Shown: positions 34,051-43,544, counted from the first letter of the stretch. The stretch: DNA of 64,000 nt from Chitinophagaceae bacterium (GCA_016708765.1 JADJFD010000005.1:62001-126000), one strand, 5' to 3'. The notes: generated from the sequence alone by a model not told the origin. Program-made: numbers and translations.

Positions 34051-36501
34051 ATGAAACTCAAAACCAATGTAACCTTGGGAGTATTACTACTCCTCAGTAT
34101 GAATCTATTTGCCCAAACTCCTATTCAGAAAAAACTAGAAGCAAAAAGGATAACCGGAACTATTAAAATTGATGGCCTCATTAACGATGAAGTATGGCAA
34201 GATGCACCTGTTATGACAGATCTTTCAGAGTTCCGCCCAACTGTCGGAGCTAAAGAAAAAGCCGAAACAAAAACTGTTGCGTATTTACTTTACAATGATG
34301 AAGGAATCTATTTTGGTGGATATTGTTATGAACGGACAAAAGACAGCATAGCAACTGAACTTAGCGGACGGGATGGATTTGGTACTAATGATTATATAGG
34401 ATTAATCTTTGATACTTACAATGATAAACAAAATGGTTTTGAATATTTTCTTACTCCTTTGGGTGAACAGTGGGATGCAAAAATGTCAAGTGATAACGAA
34501 GATTTTTCATGGAATGGAGTTTGGGAAAGTGGAACAATGATTCATGATAATGGTTGGAGTTTCGAAATGTTTATTCCTTACTCAGCTATTCGTTTTGGAA
34601 AAAATGACGTACAAAACTGGGGATTGAACATTACAAGAAGAAGGAGAAAAACAGAACAACAATACACCTGGAATCCTATCAACCCCAATGTAAATGGATT
34701 TTTAACACAAGAAGGTCTTTGGTCCGGCATTACAAATATTAAACCCCCATTCCGGTTACAATTCTCGCCTTATTTATCAACTTATATAGATCACTTTCCT
34801 GCTAATATTCCAGGAAAAAAAAATTGGACATCATCTGTTAACGGTGGTATGGATGTTAAATATGGCATTAACCAAGCATTTACTTTAGATGCTACATTAG
34901 TTCCAGATTTTGGACAGGTACAAAGTGACAACAAAGTGCTTAATCTTACGCCATTCGAAATTAAATACACAGAGAACAGACCTTTTTTTACAGAAGGAAC
35001 GGAGCTATTTAGCAAAGGAAATTTATTCTATGCCAGAAGAATTGGTATCGACCCTGTTCTGTTACATTCACCTTACGATAATCAGAACGCTAATGAGACT
35101 ATAATTAAGAACCCAAGAGAGTCAAAGCTTATTAATGCAACAAAAGTTTCTGGAAGAACTGCCAAAGGGCTTGGTATTGGTGTGTTGAATGCAGTAACTA
35201 ATACAAGATATGCCACACTTGAAGATGACATTACAAAAGAGCAACGCCAGGTTATTGTTGATCCGCTTACAAATTATAGTGTTATTGTTTTGGATCAAAC
35301 AATGAAAAACAACTCAAGTGTTTCCTTAATAAACACTAACGTTTGGCGTAGTGGCAATGATTATGATGCTAATGTTACCGCAGCTCTTTTCAGCCTTAAT
35401 GACAAGAAGAATACATGGAATGTAAGCGGTAAGGCAGCATTTAGCAGCCTTATTGGATATCTACCTGATGGAAAAACACAAAAAGGTTATAGTCACAATG
35501 TTTTTATGGGAAAAACCAGTGGCCGATTCAACTTCAATATTGGGCAGGAGTTGACAAACAAAAGTTTTAATAGTAATGATCTTGGATATTTCACCTTTAC
35601 CAACTTTGTAGACCATTTTGCATGGATGGGTTACAGCTGGATAAAGCCAACAAACTGGTATAATAATTTTCGTATAAATGCTAATGCATATTATTCTCGC
35701 AGACTAAATCCCGGAACATACCAAAATGCCAACTTTAATATTAATGCGAATGGCCAGTTGAAAAACTTATGGAGTGTTGGAAGTATGATAGGATACGAAC
35801 CCGAAAATAACAACTTCTACGAACCAAGAGTCGCTGGTAAAGTCTTCAGAGGATGGTCCAATTATTTTACAAGCATTTGGTTCGAAACAAATAATGCAAA
35901 GAAGTATAAATTATACTCAGAGCTTTTTTATGCAAAACGCAACTTGTTCAGTAGTGAAAGATATAGTTTCGATTTTAATCAACGTTATAGATTCAATAAT
36001 AACTTAACCATAAGTCAGGGAATATCTTTATCGCCACAAAGAAACAATGTTGGATTTGCAGGATTAGAGGGTAGCGAAGTTGTTTTTGGCAAACGGGATA
36101 TTAAAACAATTGAGAACACCTTAAATATCAAATACAGTTTTAATGCTAACATGAATATTAATACCCGTATCCGACATTATTGGAGCAATGTTAAATACAA
36201 TGACTTTTTTACACTTCATAACGACGGTTCATTGGAAGAAAATTCTACCTACAATGAAAACAAAAATCAAAATCTTAACTTTTTCAATATTGATATGGTG
36301 TACACTTGGCAAATTGCGCCGGGAAGTTTTGTTAATGTTGTTTGGAAAAATGCCGTAACAGATTTTCGTCAGATAACGGTAGATAGCTACTTTAAGAACC
36401 TAAACAATACAATGAAAATCGAAGACAACAATAATATTTCATTCAAGATTATTTATTTCCTCGATTACCTTCAACTAAAGAATTTTAAAAAGAAAAAATA
36501 A
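34051..36501 (+). CDS. CBM9-like and DUF5916 outer-membrane beta-barrel protein
   Basis: An 816-residue exported protein. The signal peptide ends LLSMNLFAQ. A family-9 carbohydrate-binding-like domain follows (IDGLINDEVWQDAPVMTDLS and GWSFEMFIPYSAIRFG), then DUF5916, a large beta-barrel region (ENRPFFTEGTELF, FDFNQRYRFNNNLTISQG). Such proteins are frequent in Bacteroidota and are thought to sit in the outer membrane; the substrate is unknown. No SusD or peptidase gene is adjacent. Monocistronic; a terminator follows. Confidence 0.82.
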   Translation: MKLKTNVTLGVLLLLSMNLFAQTPIQKKLEAKRITGTIKIDGLINDEVWQDAPVMTDLSEFRPTVGAKEKAETKTVAYLLYNDEGIYFGGYCYERTKDSIATELSGRDGFGTNDYIGLIFDTYNDKQNGFEYFLTPLGEQWDAKMSSDNEDFSWNGVWESGTMIHDNGWSFEMFIPYSAIRFGKNDVQNWGLNITRRRRKTEQQYTWNPINPNVNGFLTQEGLWSGITNIKPPFRLQFSPYLSTYIDHFPANIPGKKNWTSSVNGGMDVKYGINQAFTLDATLVPDFGQVQSDNKVLNLTPFEIKYTENRPFFTEGTELFSKGNLFYARRIGIDPVLLHSPYDNQNANETIIKNPRESKLINATKVSGRTAKGLGIGVLNAVTNTRYATLEDDITKEQRQVIVDPLTNYSVIVLDQTMKNNSSVSLINTNVWRSGNDYDANVTAALFSLNDKKNTWNVSGKAAFSSLIGYLPDGKTQKGYSHNVFMGKTSGRFNFNIGQELTNKSFNSNDLGYFTFTNFVDHFAWMGYSWIKPTNWYNNFRINANAYYSRRLNPGTYQNANFNINANGQLKNLWSVGSMIGYEPENNNFYEPRVAGKVFRGWSNYFTSIWFETNNAKKYKLYSELFYAKRNLFSSERYSFDFNQRYRFNNNLTISQGISLSPQRNNVGFAGLEGSEVVFGKRDIKTIENTLNIKYSFNANMNINTRIRHYWSNVKYNDFFTLHNDGSLEENSTYNENKNQNLNFFNIDMVYTWQIAPGSFVNVVWKNAVTDFRQITVDSYFKNLNNTMKIEDNNNISFKIIYFLDYLQLKNFKKKK

Positions 36502-36521
36502 TTTCGTCGACAACGAAATAT

Positions 36522-36553
36522 AAAAAAGCTGCTTAGTTTTCAGCAGTTTTTTT
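36522..36553 (+). terminator. Terminator after the DUF5916 gene
   Basis: A-rich stem AAAAAAGCTGCT / AGCAGTTTTTTT with one G-T pair and a TAGTTTTC loop. A second small hairpin (ATTTCGT/ACGAAAT, 36501-36519) lies directly upstream, overlapping the stop codon. Likely bidirectional for the convergent acyltransferase gene. Confidence 0.75.
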
Positions 36554-37433
36554 ATGAAATAATGTTCCCATAATGAGGCTTCCATTCAAATCTCCATCTT
36601 CTATGGCTCCACAGATAGTTCGCCGGATCTTTTTTGATCATTTCCTCTAATTCGTTTTTATATAATAACGTTAATTGCTCTGGTGCAAAAGAAGCTCCAT
36701 TCTCAGTAAGCAGCTTGGTAGAAAAATAATAATATCCTCTTTTTAATTTATGAAATCCAACAAATACTACCGCTATATTATTCTTGACGGCTCCTTTTGC
36801 CGGACCTGGAGCAAAAGGAGCAGGCCTCCCAAAAAAATTCATCCAATAGCTGTTAGAAGGGTTCCCCGGATTTTGATCAGCCGCCAATCCGAATGTATAT
36901 TTAGATGAGAACACAGAATGAGCAATGTTATTTTTATATTCTGTAGCTGAAATTAAAATAGTGCCATACCGCTTTCTAAAATTATAAAATATCCTGTTAA
37001 GATGCTTATTTGAAATAGGCATATAAATGCCAGCAAACGGGGCTTTTAATTTCATGGATGCCAGTAAATTACCAAACTCCCAATTAAACTGATGTCCGGC
37101 CATAATGTGCACATTATATCCTTTATCCGTTAAATCATTTACCATTTCAAAATCTGCTGTGCTTCTCTTCTCTATTTGCTTTTTTGAAATAGTAATAAAC
37201 TTAATTGATTCAAGAAATGTATCAATTAAGTTATGGTAAAACTGTTTTGCAATCTTTAGTCTTTCCTTTTCTGTTTTTTCAGGAAATGCGATTAAAAGAT
37301 TTTTCATCACCACATCTCTTCTATATTTAAACACATAAAAGACAAAGCCATAAATAAAATCGGAAATCACATAAAGAATCCGGAAAGGGATTAAAGATAT
37401 TAACCACAAAAATCCATAAACAACGTAATACAT
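36552..37433 (-). CDS. Lipid A biosynthesis acyltransferase (LpxL/HtrB-like)
   Basis: A 293-residue inner-membrane acyltransferase. A membrane-anchoring N-terminal helix (MYYVVYGFLWLISLIPF) is followed by the catalytic His-Glu pair in GHQFNWEFGN (His114, Glu119) and the conserved ADQNPGN segment. Such enzymes add secondary acyl chains to lipid A. The ATG at 37433 is chosen because the family begins at this residue and it leaves a 20-bp gap to nadB; the start at 37481 would overlap the nadB 3' end by 28 bases. In the same direction as nadB. Confidence 0.85.
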   Translation of the reverse strand: MYYVVYGFLWLISLIPFRILYVISDFIYGFVFYVFKYRRDVVMKNLLIAFPEKTEKERLKIAKQFYHNLIDTFLESIKFITISKKQIEKRSTADFEMVNDLTDKGYNVHIMAGHQFNWEFGNLLASMKLKAPFAGIYMPISNKHLNRIFYNFRKRYGTILISATEYKNNIAHSVFSSKYTFGLAADQNPGNPSNSYWMNFFGRPAPFAPGPAKGAVKNNIAVVFVGFHKLKRGYYYFSTKLLTENGASFAPEQLTLLYKNELEEMIKKDPANYLWSHRRWRFEWKPHYGNIIS

Positions 37434-37453
37434 AACAGAACAAAGATAAAAAC

Positions 37454-39082
37454 CTACAATACTATATTTTGAACCAGCCAACTTTTATCTGGATAATCTG
37501 TATTAAAATGCAGCCCTCTGCTTTCCTTACGGAAAGTAGCTCCTTTCACTATTAGATAACCAACTGTAATCATATTTCTTAATTCAAGTAATTGAGGCGA
37601 CACTGTACTACTACTGTATAATTTTTCGGTTTCCTCCCAAAGTAAATCCAAACGCCGCATGGCCCTTTGCAAACGAATATCATTGCGAACAATACCTACA
37701 TAATCACTCATCAACAGTTGCAATTCCTTAAGGCTTTGTGTAATGAGGATCATCTCTTTCGGCTCCGATGTTCCTCCCGCATTCCAGTCAGGAATCTCCT
37801 TTTCAATATTTTGCCAGTTTACAAATGATGAAGTAAAAGATTCAGCCAAAATTTTTGTACTATCTAAAAAACAACGATGTGCAAACACCATTGCTTCTAA
37901 TAAAGAATTACTAGCTAAACGGTTAGCACCATGTAATCCTGTAGAAGAACATTCACCACAGGCATATAAATTTTTGATAGAGCTTTGACCCCACTCATCA
38001 GTTTTTATTCCACCACAACTGTAATGAGCAGCAGGTGCCACCGGAATCATATCTTTTGAAATATCAATACCAATTGACAAACATTTCTCAAAAATATTTG
38101 GGAAGTGCTCCGTAAATTTTTCTTTATCGAAATGACGGCAATCCAGCCACACATGTTCTGTACCATTAATTTTCATTTCACTATCAATAGCTCTAGCTAC
38201 AATATCTCTAGGTGCCAGGTCTTTTCTTTCATCATACTTTTCCATAAATGCCTCACCATGCTTGTTCCGAAGAATACCACCATCGCCTCTTACTGCTTCC
38301 GTAATTAAAAAAGCATGTCCGCTTGTTCCATATTCATACAATGCAGTTGGATGAAATTGAATAAACTCCATATTTTCTACCCGCCCTTTTGCACGGTACA
38401 CCATTGCCACTCCATCGCCAGTTGCTATTGAAGGATTAGTTGTTGTACGATAAACTTGTCCATTTCCACCTGTTGCCAGCAAAGTAATTTTAGAAAGTAT
38501 CTTTTCAATCTTATTCGTTGCAAGATTTAAAACATACACACCAAAACATTCTACATCAGGAGTAGATTTATTGACCAGATAACCCAAATGGTGTTGGGTA
38601 ATAATATCAACGACAAAGCAATGCTGAACGAACTCGATATTTTTTTGCTTTTTCACTGCATCAATCAAAGCTCTTTCCATTTCCTTCCCCGTCACATCTT
38701 TATAATGTAATATTCGTGACTCGGAGTGACCACCTTCCATTCCTCTTTTATAATCACCGCCTTTATCTTTATCAAACCTTGCACCCCAATCAATAATCTC
38801 ATTCACTCTTTCCGGACCTTCCTTCACTACTATTTCTACCACTTCTTTGTTGCACAGTCCATCACCGGCAATCAATGTGTCTTCAATATGTTTTTCAAAA
38901 CTATCCCTCTCCCAATCATTCACCACCGCAATACCTCCTTGTGCATACTTCGTATTCGTTTCATCCGCCGCAGCCTTTGTCATCACCAACACTTTCTTAT
39001 CTGGAAACTGATCCGCCATTTTCAACGCATAGGTAAGACCTGCTATCCCCGATCCAATTACTAAAATATCTGTTTGTTGCAT
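37454..39082 (-). CDS. nadB: L-aspartate oxidase
   Basis: A 542-residue FAD flavoprotein that oxidises L-aspartate to iminoaspartate, the first step of de novo NAD synthesis. The FAD-binding motif IGSGIAGLTYALK is at residues 8-20, and LACGECSSTG-type sequence (NLYACGECSSTGLHGANRLASNSLLE) and HYSCGGIKTD are typical of NadB. The length is normal. nadA and nadC are not in this window. The start codon lies directly after a GC-rich palindromic element (39084-39104), which occupies the ribosome-binding region. Confidence 0.92.
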   Translation of the reverse strand: MQQTDILVIGSGIAGLTYALKMADQFPDKKVLVMTKAAADETNTKYAQGGIAVVNDWERDSFEKHIEDTLIAGDGLCNKEVVEIVVKEGPERVNEIIDWGARFDKDKGGDYKRGMEGGHSESRILHYKDVTGKEMERALIDAVKKQKNIEFVQHCFVVDIITQHHLGYLVNKSTPDVECFGVYVLNLATNKIEKILSKITLLATGGNGQVYRTTTNPSIATGDGVAMVYRAKGRVENMEFIQFHPTALYEYGTSGHAFLITEAVRGDGGILRNKHGEAFMEKYDERKDLAPRDIVARAIDSEMKINGTEHVWLDCRHFDKEKFTEHFPNIFEKCLSIGIDISKDMIPVAPAAHYSCGGIKTDEWGQSSIKNLYACGECSSTGLHGANRLASNSLLEAMVFAHRCFLDSTKILAESFTSSFVNWQNIEKEIPDWNAGGTSEPKEMILITQSLKELQLLMSDYVGIVRNDIRLQRAMRRLDLLWEETEKLYSSSTVSPQLLELRNMITVGYLIVKGATFRKESRGLHFNTDYPDKSWLVQNIVL

Positions 39083-39083
39083 A

Positions 39084-39104
39084 CCCCTATCCCCTAAAGG
39101 GAAA
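39084..39104 (-). repeat. GC-rich palindromic element, copy F, touching the nadB start codon
   Basis: On the minus strand: TTTCCCTTTAGGGGATAGGGG, then T and the nadB ATG. It has the same plan as copy A in icmF (C run, TTT, G run, TA, G run). The G run may take the place of a ribosome-binding site. Confidence 0.55.
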
Positions 39105-39219
39105 TTTTAATTTACTAAAATAATTTTTCTACGTTTTTTGTTACCAGCTGCAGTACTACTATCAGCTTCGTTGCGTCGCACTCTTGTGCTGCATCAATTC
39201 TATTCGGCATTTTGTAGCA

Positions 39220-39237
39220 TCCCGATATATATCGGGA
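39220..39237. repeat. Perfect 18-bp palindrome
   Basis: TCCCGATATATATCGGGA reads the same on both strands. It lies in the 178-bp gap between nadB and the YhhN gene. The rest of this gap has TTGCGTCGCACTCTTGTGCT-type sequence and no ORF. It may be a dispersed repeat. Confidence 0.55.
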
Positions 39238-39260
39238 ATTCTATTCGCTACTCAGCAAAA

Positions 39261-39941
39261 CTATTCCTTATCTACCGAATTAAAATAATCAACCGCACCT
39301 TTCACAATAAAAAATTGCGCAAGGGCATAGGTAAGAATTATCAGTATTCCTGCAAATTCAAAAGTTTGATAGAATCTATCTATAGCTAACAATGAATCAG
39401 ACAATACAAACAATAATGCGCCTATCATCATCCATTTTCCTGCCGACTTATTTTTTATAAAAAACATATGTAATGCCAGCATAAACATAAAACTGATGAC
39501 GATGCCGTAAATACGTACTGGCAGTTTCATATCGCCAAGATATGGTGATAAGAAGCTTATCAAGGCAGCATAATAAACCACCACAATCACCAGCAACCAA
39601 GGATTGCTTTTTACATTATCCCTCAGTCTAGCCTTGTGGAAATAAATAATATAAAAAATATGAGCCAGTAAAAAAGAAGAAAGACCCAGCAAGAAGAAAA
39701 TATCTTTTTTATCCTGAAACATTAACAGTACATCGCCTATCCACGAAAAAATGAGAGCAAATACTATCCATTTATTGAAGCCTTTTGTAATATCATTTAC
39801 CTGCGAATCGAAGTAGCCGATAACAACAGGAATTATTAATGGTTTAAAAATAAATTGGAGAATACTGTTCTGCAATTGAATTCCTAACAATTCACCTAAA
39901 AGAACGATAGCAAAAAGAAGTGTCCAGTGTTTTTGTTTCAT
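39261..39941 (-). CDS. YhhN-family (TMEM86-like) membrane protein
   Basis: A 226-residue protein with about eight membrane helices. The conserved YhhN segments are FSWIGDVLLMFQDK, LLFVLSDSLLAIDRFYQ and YALAQFFIVKGA, with the buried polar residues of this family. Animal TMEM86 proteins hydrolyse lysoplasmalogen; the bacterial role is not settled. It follows ispG by 9 bp on the same strand and is probably in the same transcript. Confidence 0.82.
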   Translation of the reverse strand: MKQKHWTLLFAIVLLGELLGIQLQNSILQFIFKPLIIPVVIGYFDSQVNDITKGFNKWIVFALIFSWIGDVLLMFQDKKDIFFLLGLSSFLLAHIFYIIYFHKARLRDNVKSNPWLLVIVVVYYAALISFLSPYLGDMKLPVRIYGIVISFMFMLALHMFFIKNKSAGKWMMIGALLFVLSDSLLAIDRFYQTFEFAGILIILTYALAQFFIVKGAVDYFNSVDKE

Positions 39942-39950
39942 ACGAATAAA

Positions 39951-41951
39951 TTATTCTTCCACCCAAGACCCATTCTCTTTAATCAGATTAATTAATTCTT
40001 CTACAGCTACTTCACTGTTTACATTCCGCTTCATTACTTCCTTGCCTTTGTACAAAGTAATTTTTCCGGGGCCGCTGCCAACGTATCCAAAATCAGCATC
40101 TGCCATTTCACCCGGTCCATTTACAATACATCCCATAATAGCAATCTTCAACCCTTTCAGATGATTAGTAACTGCTCTTATCTTAGCCGTTGTTTCTTGC
40201 AGATCAAACAAAGTTCTACCGCAACTCGGGCAACTGATATATTCTGTTTTCGAAATTCTTGTTCTTGTTGCTTGTAAAATACTAAAAGCTGTATTATTGG
40301 TAAACTGATATATATCTTTTACCTCCAAATAAGTTCTGCCACTTGCTTTTACATTCTCTAATTGCATAGCGCCGCTATACCCCAAACAAATTCCATCACC
40401 CATTCCTTCTAAAAACAAAGCTCCTGTTTCGGTTGCAAAATGAATCAAATGTTCATCCGGTGTTTGCCAGCCGCTATCTGTAATCAGCACAACCGGGTTT
40501 TGAATTTTCCTGTTCATGAATTCTGCAAACATCCTGCGAACAGATTGCATAGCATTTGTATTGGTTGAACTCAGGCAAATAACAACTGATTTATTATTCG
40601 CAAGTTTATCCAGATAGGTAAAATCATTAATTGTCGTTTCATCACTAAAACAATCAACCATTACAAAATTCAATTTGTCACTTGTAATTGCAGCTTCAAC
40701 AAAACCTTTATCGCTATAAATTGGAAAGTACTTTGCTTTATCTTTTGCTGATGACCATGCATCAGGATAAACAATCACTTTCAATGTTCCGGGTAATTCA
40801 AAATCTAATAACTGATTGCCCGTAAAAACATAATCTGCAGCCGCATCACTGATTGTCCATTTATCCGTTGCTTCATTATAAGTGTAGCCAATGCTTTGTA
40901 AATGTGTTGGAGTTATTTTTTCTATCTTACTCAGATCAGCTACAACCACCGGCACTTGTTTGGCGCCAATATTATCAACTGCAAATGTTTCTCTTCTTTG
41001 ATATTCGAAAGCTGAATAAGGGAGTTTCAAATTTTCGGAGTCTGAAGCCCCTCCTGCGGAGGGGTTGGGGAGGCTGTATCTCTTTACCAAATCCTTACAC
41101 ACCGGAATTTCAAATTCCGGATCTTCTGTCAACGAAACTCTTATTGTATCACCAATTCCGTCTTCCAGCAAAGTACCAATGCCAACTGCAGATTTTATTC
41201 TTCCGTCTTCACCATCGCCAGCTTCTGTTACACCCAAATGCAAAGGATAAATTTCTCCAAACTCATCCTGCATCATTTTTATAAGCAAGCGGTATGCCTG
41301 CACCATTACCTGCGGGTTACTACTCTTCATGCTCAGAATAATATTGTGATACGTTTCTGCTCTAGCAATTCTTAAAAACTCCATTGCACTTTCCACCATT
41401 CCAATCGGTGTATCACCATAGCGGCTCATAATGCGATCACTTAATGAACCATGATTCGTTCCGATACGCATTGCCGTTCCATACTCCTTGCAGATTTTAA
41501 CCAACGGGGTAAACCGCTCTCTTATTCGATCAATTTCTTCTGCATATTCTGCATCAGTATAATCTATTTGCTCAAATTTTTTCTTATCAACATAATTACC
41601 CGGATTCACTCTTACCTTTTCAACTATTCTTGCTGCTATTTCTGCAGCATTCGGTGTAAAGTGAATATCGGCTACTAAAGGAACATGATAACCTCTTTTG
41701 TGTAATTCGTTCTTAATGTTCAATAAATTCTCTGCTTCATTTTTAGAGGGGGCTGTAATGCGAACCAGTTCTGAGCCTGCTTCAATACAACGGATGCTTT
41801 GCTCAACAGTTGCAATAGTATCCATAGTGTCAGTGGTGGTCATCGTTTGCACACGGATAGGATGAAAATTACCGATTAACAGATCACCGATTTTTACTTC
41901 ACGGGTCTTAAGACGCTTATATTCTATAATGGATTCGCAGTACAATTGCAT
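39951..41951 (-). CDS. ispG: 4-hydroxy-3-methylbut-2-enyl diphosphate synthase, long form
   Basis: A 666-residue [4Fe-4S] enzyme of the MEP isoprenoid pathway. It is the long form (TIM barrel, inserted middle domain, C-terminal iron-sulfur domain) known from Bacteroidota, chlamydiae and plants. Iron-sulfur ligands are in YISCPSCGRT and IMGCIVNGPGE. The substrate-binding N-terminal barrel has RVQTMTTTDTMD and VNPGNYVDKK. Residues 293-302 (LPNPSAGGAS) are encoded by an inserted GC-rich palindrome. An exact -7 box lies 5 bp before the ATG, so the transcript may be leaderless. YhhN follows 9 bp downstream. Confidence 0.93.
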   Translation of the reverse strand: MQLYCESIIEYKRLKTREVKIGDLLIGNFHPIRVQTMTTTDTMDTIATVEQSIRCIEAGSELVRITAPSKNEAENLLNIKNELHKRGYHVPLVADIHFTPNAAEIAARIVEKVRVNPGNYVDKKKFEQIDYTDAEYAEEIDRIRERFTPLVKICKEYGTAMRIGTNHGSLSDRIMSRYGDTPIGMVESAMEFLRIARAETYHNIILSMKSSNPQVMVQAYRLLIKMMQDEFGEIYPLHLGVTEAGDGEDGRIKSAVGIGTLLEDGIGDTIRVSLTEDPEFEIPVCKDLVKRYSLPNPSAGGASDSENLKLPYSAFEYQRRETFAVDNIGAKQVPVVVADLSKIEKITPTHLQSIGYTYNEATDKWTISDAAADYVFTGNQLLDFELPGTLKVIVYPDAWSSAKDKAKYFPIYSDKGFVEAAITSDKLNFVMVDCFSDETTINDFTYLDKLANNKSVVICLSSTNTNAMQSVRRMFAEFMNRKIQNPVVLITDSGWQTPDEHLIHFATETGALFLEGMGDGICLGYSGAMQLENVKASGRTYLEVKDIYQFTNNTAFSILQATRTRISKTEYISCPSCGRTLFDLQETTAKIRAVTNHLKGLKIAIMGCIVNGPGEMADADFGYVGSGPGKITLYKGKEVMKRNVNSEVAVEELINLIKENGSWVEE
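41046..41075 (+). repeat. GC-rich palindromic element, copy D, inside ispG
   Basis: Plus strand AGCCCCTCCTGCGGAGGGGT then TGGGGAGGCT. Read on the coding strand it encodes LPNPSAGGAS between the barrel and middle domain. It has the same plan as copies A-C, with GGGGCTTCAGACTCC beside it resembling the flank of copy B. Confidence 0.7.
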
Positions 41952-41956
41952 AGCTG

Positions 41957-41964
41957 CAAAACTA
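41957..41964 (-). promoter_or_regulatory. -7 promoter box abutting ispG
   Basis: TAGTTTTG on the minus strand is an exact match only 5 bp before the ATG at 41951. Initiation at or near the start codon would make a leaderless transcript. Confidence 0.5.
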
Positions 41965-41985
41965 ACAAAGAAGTGGCAGCTAAGT

Positions 41986-42606
41986 TTACCAATCTTTGGG
42001 CTGAGAGCCTCCCCCTTTTACTTTTTCCTTTTGAACCCTTTGTTGTACTTCTTTTTCTTTTTGCTGAAGAAGTTTTAAACGTTGTTCAGCTTCTTTCATA
42101 CTCATTTTGGATTGATTCTGCTTCTGTTGTTGGTTCTGTTTCTTTTTTTGATCCTCATCCTTTTTTTTAGGAGGTTCTTTCTTTTTTAATTCCAACATAG
42201 CCTTCTGCAAATTCTCCCTTGCTTCTTTATCATCAGGATTATTTCGCAGCGCATTTTTATACGCCTCGATACTTTCTTCCAGGTTTTGCTGATTGCTAAG
42301 TATAACGCCTTTATTATACCATGCTTTTGAAAGCAGCGATTTATCTGTAGCCATTTTTACAACATCATTATATATTACAGCTGCTTCTACCTTTTTATCC
42401 AGTTTGAAAAGTGCATTTGCTTGATTAAATTTTGCCGTAATATTTGAAGGCTCCGCTTCCAATGCTTTTGCATACTCAGCAGATGCTTTCAGGTATTCCT
42501 GTTGTTTGTAAAAATCATTTCCGGCTTTTATTGCCTCATTTACATCCTGTGCAAATGTGTTTACACCGAACAAGAAACCGATTAATATGAAAGGTATTTT
42601 GTTCAT
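41986..42606 (-). CDS. BatC-like tetratricopeptide protein
   Basis: A 206-residue exported protein. A signal peptide (ending FGVNTFAQ) is followed by TPR repeats (about 25-130, such as FYKQQEYLKASAEYAKALEA and AWYNKGVILSNQQNLEESIE). The C-terminal tail is rich in Lys and Gln and likely coiled. This is the layout of BatC in the Bacteroidota Bat system. Its ATG overlaps the stop of the BatB-like gene by 4 bp. Confidence 0.82.
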   Translation of the reverse strand: MNKIPFILIGFLFGVNTFAQDVNEAIKAGNDFYKQQEYLKASAEYAKALEAEPSNITAKFNQANALFKLDKKVEAAVIYNDVVKMATDKSLLSKAWYNKGVILSNQQNLEESIEAYKNALRNNPDDKEARENLQKAMLELKKKEPPKKKDEDQKKKQNQQQKQNQSKMSMKEAEQRLKLLQQKEKEVQQRVQKEKVKGGGSQPKDW

Positions 42607-43544
42607 GCCCTTAATCTTTCTTTCTCTTTCACTGTTACTTTTCTTTCTGAAATAAAATTCTCAGCTATTAATAAAAAAAGCATCAATCCTACAAACCAGC
42701 AATAAAAGGTTCTGAAATTCATCATCGACATATCACCAAATGCTTTACGTTCTATTTGGGAAAGTTGACCTTTTAATATTGCAACAGCTTCATCGCTGCT
42801 TTCCAGCTTTACATATACTCCATTTGTTTTACCTGCGATTTCCTTCAACACATCCTCATTCAATTTTGAAATAACAACATTCCCTGCATTGTCTCTTTTA
42901 TTCTCACCAGTAAGTGGATCGGTAATGGTTGCTCCGTTGGCAGAACCAATTCCTATCGTATTAATCATTACACCTTGCTCTGCTAAATCATTTGCAGTTG
43001 TCACGGCATCTGCATCATGGTCTTCACCATCAGAAATCAATATAACTGATTTGAATTTTCTGTCGGCAGCATCAAAAACCCTTGCACTCATATTCAATGC
43101 ATCGCTTATTACAGTTCCTTGTTGTGGAATAGCATCCGGCGAAGCCGATGATACAAAAAGTTGTGCTGCGCCATGATCTACCGTCAATGGCATTTGTAAA
43201 TAGGCTTTCCCTGCAAATAATACCAATGCGATACGATCGTTCGGCATCTCATTCATTAGCTTACCAATAAATTGTTTAGCTCTTTCTAATCGGTTCGGTG
43301 CTAAATCTGTTGCCAACATGCTTTTGCTTACATCCAATGCGATTGCAATGTCAATCCCTTTACGGTTGTTGTTAGCAGATTCGCCGGGTTTTCGAAGATT
43401 CATCACAGCAAAAACACCGAGAATGAAGGCTAATGCAAGAAAGATAAATTTTACAGTAAATTTTTTTGAAGAATAATCCGAGGTAAGGGCTTTTACCAAT
43501 TTTTCATCGCCAATACGTTTTGTTACTCTTTTTTTCCAATACAA
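42603..43544 (-). CDS. BatB-like von Willebrand factor A protein, N-terminus split by a frameshift
   Basis: A 313-residue VWA protein with MIDAS motif DVSKS and DGEDHD, and membrane helices at both ends (VKFIFLALAFILGVFAV; YCWFVGLMLFLLIAENF). It belongs to BatB of the Bat aerotolerance system. The apparent start is a TTG at 43544, inside sequence homologous to the mature protein. Upstream, in the next frame, KEYFWLLIAVIILIAFFLSL encodes the missing first helix. One T is lacking in the run at 43552-43558. No ATG was found for the full protein. No BatA gene is adjacent; a class D beta-lactamase takes that place. Confidence 0.78.
   Translation of the reverse strand: MYWKKRVTKRIGDEKLVKALTSDYSSKKFTVKFIFLALAFILGVFAVMNLRKPGESANNNRKGIDIAIALDVSKSMLATDLAPNRLERAKQFIGKLMNEMPNDRIALVLFAGKAYLQMPLTVDHGAAQLFVSSASPDAIPQQGTVISDALNMSARVFDAADRKFKSVILISDGEDHDADAVTTANDLAEQGVMINTIGIGSANGATITDPLTGENKRDNAGNVVISKLNEDVLKEIAGKTNGVYVKLESSDEAVAILKGQLSQIERKAFGDMSMMNFRTFYCWFVGLMLFLLIAENFISERKVTVKEKERLRA

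Noticed and set aside
42003..42020. GGGGGAGGCT-like sequence at the end of the batC gene as another palindrome copy
   Set aside because: Only one half of the pattern is present and it fits the normal C-terminal codons of the protein.
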